Shown: piece after piece, positions 63,386-64,000 of the stretch | How positions within the stretch are numbered: position 1 is the first letter of the stretch | Layout: every line of letters starts with the position of its first letter | Assembly: GCF_037392515.1 (NCBI RefSeq) | Contig: NC_090283.1 | Span: 15,375,501 to 15,439,500 of the forward strand | DNA: 64,000 bases | From: Haliotis asinina | Lineage: Eukaryota > Mollusca > Gastropoda > Lepetellida > Haliotidae | Direction of reading: 5' to 3' | Notes under the pieces: model-generated | The model's input: the letters and a program-made list of their open reading frames with translations, nothing else | What the model was told of the DNA's origin: nothing | The model's database searches: none | Position numbers and translations under genes: made by a program

Positions 63386-63768
63386 CTATGCTTGTTATCC
63401 ATTGTAAGTAAAACTGTTTATCTATCTTAAGTATAACACAATTCTAAAACTTTTCTTGTTGTGGTTCTTATTTTATCCTTCACTATTTCGGTTAACTGGA
63501 GGCAGGTTTGCCGGTGAAACGGGTTGGTTTGCCTAAATGTATTATTATCCCCTAAACTTTAATTTGTTTCGAGCCGAGTCACAGTAGAGTGACTCTGTCA
63601 GTGTAGTTGTCAACGTAACAACAACAAACATTGTCTTTTTGTGGACAGCATAGTGGTTCAGCACTACGTACAAATGTACAGATTGAGAAGCCTGTTTGTA
63701 GTGCCCCTACTCCATAATCGTATATTTTCAGTTCACACATTGACATAATGATTCAGCTTTTTGAAGGA

Positions 63769-63783
63769 TATATATATATATAT
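63769..63783. repeat. (TA)n microsatellite
   Basis: About seven TA units; the last kilobase of the window otherwise shows no recognised feature. Confidence 0.85.
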
Positions 63784-64000
63784 CGTATATAAACAACTAA
63801 TAATGTAACTCATTTCAAAGGTTACATGCAACCAAAACTTTTTTTAGTCGTAGAATACATACAGACATAATTAGAATTATAATTTTATCACTTATTCTTG
63901 ACATATCATATACATCGCCATATATATATGCGTACATGTGTACAATCGCGAATCAAAAGTACAATATTTTGTACTTTGGTGTTCTTCCCTTGAAACGAAG

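Overview
The window is eukaryotic nuclear DNA, AT-rich and intron-dominated, packed with short dispersed repeats. Two tRNA-type SINE families share an (ACTC)n tail and occur at least 30 times. One of them I know as an extremely abundant repeat of abalone (Haliotis) genomes, so a marine vetigastropod, most likely an abalone, is the best guess. This rests on recall plus the molluscan character of the genes, not on a search.

Three protein-coding genes are supported by exon, phase and splice-site consistency, all on the minus strand. (1) At 1263-2257, the 5' end of a secreted PAN/apple plus EGF-like protein that runs off the left edge. (2) At 20986-32456, a complete five-exon evectin (PLEKHB1/2) gene of 223 codons: PH domain, PPPY motif and C-terminal membrane anchor. 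It is stretched over 11.5 kb by introns full of minisatellites and transposon remnants. (3) At 41615-44834, a complete four-exon gene for a 680-residue protein with a Cys-Cys N-terminus, a long acidic repeat-bearing disordered region and six C-terminal ankyrin repeats; I do not recognise its orthologue. Weaker gene-like signals lie at 36116-36571 (minus), 56367-56447 (plus, promoter-like) and 58474-58494 (plus).

Layout: 1-2.3 kb PAN/EGF gene with a minisatellite in its intron; 2.3-20.9 kb intergenic, with SINEs, MITEs and a local duplication in which one copy carries a 1.1-kb insertion beginning with a perfect foldback; 20.9-33.9 kb evectin with its presumed 5' region; 34.2-35.7 kb a cluster of palindromic elements; 36-41 kb SINEs and a Tc1 relic; 41.6-44.9 kb ankyrin gene; 45-64 kb mostly non-coding, with microsatellites, a 70-bp minisatellite, a dead Tc1 transposase at 54.7-55.6 kb, and a 752-bp element with 13-bp terminal inverted repeats at 62.6-63.4 kb.

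The genes show no sign of acting together; they are neighbours on one strand. The most unusual content is repeat architecture: about 89 copies of a 37-bp unit in exact register inside an evectin intron; a 55-bp array that multiplies the 3' splice site of the last evectin exon; and a pair of Mutator-like MITEs with a perfect 9-bp target duplication. No CRISPR, operon, prophage or bacterial system is present. SINE orientation below takes the (ACTC)n-tailed strand as sense.
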